Shown here: positions 63,171 through 64,000 of the stretch, in pieces | Numbering within the stretch: the stretch's first letter is position 1 | Layout of the letters: each line of letters opens with the position of its first letter | From: Vulcanisaeta moutnovskia 768-28 | GTDB lineage: Archaea > Thermoproteota > Thermoprotei > Thermoproteales > Thermocladiaceae | Direction of reading: 5' to 3' | Assembly (NCBI RefSeq): GCF_000190315.1 | Contig: NC_015151.1 | Location: 1 to 64,000 of the forward strand | Length of the DNA stretch: 64,000 nucleotides | Made by a program: the position numbers and the translations under genes | Notes under the pieces: generated by a model | Database searches by the model: none | The model's input: only the letters and a program-made list of their open reading frames with translations | What the model was told of the DNA's origin: nothing

Positions 63171-64000
63171 TTGCTTTTATCTCCGTGGGCGGGGTTGGTC
63201 CTTGGTTCGGCGTCATTAGCTTCAGCCGAACTTCATGGGGCCCTGTCGAGGCCAACGCCATTGGGCTCCCACCTGTGGATAGGTATTTCAGCCCGATGTT
63301 TATGGCTCCAATGACGTCCCTATCTAGGACTAACCCGTTGCCCAGTCTGGTAAGTCTAAGGGCGATTTTGACTACCCTTATTCTCCTGACCCCTCTCACC
63401 GCAGTGCGGATCACGGAGGGGTTGAAGGACTTGATGCGGTTGCCGGTGAATGGGTCTGTGCTTGAGGAGTAGGCCTCGGAAACCTCCACAACGTGGATGG
63501 GCTTCCCACCCAAGACCCTCACTAGCGTTGCAACGCTCCACTGGTGTATCCTATGCGTTAACCTCTTATTGCCACTCTCATTGATAAGCCTCCTCTTGCC
63601 CCTATGGACGTTCCCAACAACCACAACTGCGTTGTTCGCAAGAGCCAACTCCTCAATAATCCTCGCTGTCTTGTAGATAATATCCATCTTCCTCTCCCTC
63701 TCCCTCAACTTCCTGAGTGCCTTCCTCACTTCCCTATCCCTGGTCGACCTACCCTTCGTAATCCTCTTCCTCCTCTCAGAGTAGGCAATAACTATCCTAC
63801 CTAGGTTAGTTTCAATCCTGTAAACATCGCTGAGGCCGCCATCCTTGAATACCGCCAGCGTGACGTTGTTCTCATTAACATCAACAGCAATGACGTTGTT
63901 AGGGTTGTAGGTAACCTCGAAGTCCCTCTTGAAAGTAAGGTAGAGCAGCACCCTCTTCCCATCAAGCTTTATCTTGAGTTCATCAGTGAGCCTCCACCCA
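63157..64000 (-). CDS. TnpB-like protein, RuvC Glu and zinc-finger Cys missing (partial at window end)
   Basis: Open to the window edge, 5' end outside. RuvC motif I is NVIAVDVNENNVTLAVF; motif II, normally with Glu, reads VVVVGNVHRGKRR; motif III is VLDRDVIGAINIG. Where the zinc finger should be, the sequence is EVSEAYSSSTDPFTGNRIKSF, without any CxxC. So at least one catalytic acidic residue and the metal site are lost, while the frame stays open for over 280 codons. The C-terminal STGPHEVRLKLMTPNQG is typical of crenarchaeal TnpB tails, which overlap the guide RNA. Either a nuclease-dead exapted TnpB or a decaying relic kept in frame. Confidence 0.8.
   Translation of the reverse strand, partial: GWRLTDELKIKLDGKRVLLYLTFKRDFEVTYNPNNVIAVDVNENNVTLAVFKDGGLSDVYRIETNLGRIVIAYSERRKRITKGRSTRDREVRKALRKLRERERKMDIIYKTARIIEELALANNAVVVVGNVHRGKRRLINESGNKRLTHRIHQWSVATLVRVLGGKPIHVVEVSEAYSSSTDPFTGNRIKSFNPSVIRTAVRGVRRIRVVKIALRLTRLGNGLVLDRDVIGAINIGLKYLSTGGSPMALASTGPHEVRLKLMTPNQGPTPPTEIKAIKIH

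Overview
The window reads as a chromosomal segment of a hyperthermophilic crenarchaeon of the order Thermoproteales, most likely a Vulcanisaeta/Caldivirga-type organism (inference; I cannot search a database). Supporting signs: most genes begin about 26 bp downstream of a TATA-like box with no leader; a tRNA-Met gene has an intron at a non-canonical site inside the anticodon stem; a thermopsin (A5) protease, a PaREP1 protein, a crenarchaeal-type proteasome beta1 subunit, a four-subunit 2-oxoacid:ferredoxin oxidoreductase, several PIN-domain toxin pairs and IS605-type tnpB genes are present. I see no rRNA, CRISPR array or replication initiator.

Layout. 1-9.6 kb: a partial tRNA, a membrane-anchored PLD-like protein, tRNA-Met, two unknown genes, an aminotransferase, a cupin, then a serine beta-lactamase-fold hydrolase, a metallo-beta-lactamase-fold hydrolase, an FkbM-type methyltransferase and an NCS1 nucleobase permease. 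9.7-23.7 kb: APC and MFS transporters, a large thermopsin, a retropepsin-like protein, an alpha/beta hydrolase, a frameshifted FAD-linked oxidase, small membrane proteins, a crotonase, a vapBC pair and a secreted penicillin-acylase-type Ntn hydrolase. 24-33.2 kb: an acyl-CoA island (MFS permease, alpha/beta hydrolase, two acyl-CoA ligases, a KAS III-like enzyme with an altered triad, a TetR regulator, an acyl-CoA dehydrogenase), then a CBS protein. 33.2-39 kb: korCDBA, a ClpP-fold membrane serine protease and an M20 peptidase.

39-42.2 kb is the main defence candidate: an operon of a McrB-like AAA+ NTPase with an EVE/PUA-like N-terminal region and a PD-(D/E)xK nuclease, that is, a divergent type IV (McrBC-like) restriction module. 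42.3-47.3 kb carries a pterin carbinolamine dehydratase, a glycosyltransferase, a GH1 beta-glycosidase, a vapBC pair whose toxin is frameshifted in a C tract, and a tnpB element abutting a truncated MFS gene. Next comes a GC-rich, promoter-led stretch (47.38-47.52 kb) that looks like a structured RNA with two K-loop-like hairpins, followed by a small nucleotidyltransferase and paired membrane proteins.

49-64 kb: a second cupin, PaREP1, a membrane protein, a decayed stretch, a NifX-like protein, an SPFH protein paired with an internally duplicated partner, an APC permease, endonuclease V, ThiI-rhodanese, a C/D box sRNA, a second GC-rich RNA-like fold, proteasome beta, a large polytopic membrane protein and a TnpB-like gene lacking a RuvC acidic residue and zinc-finger cysteines. 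Three separate genes carry small indels (near 17.62, 32.55 and 45.15 kb); these could be real decay, recoding or sequence errors.
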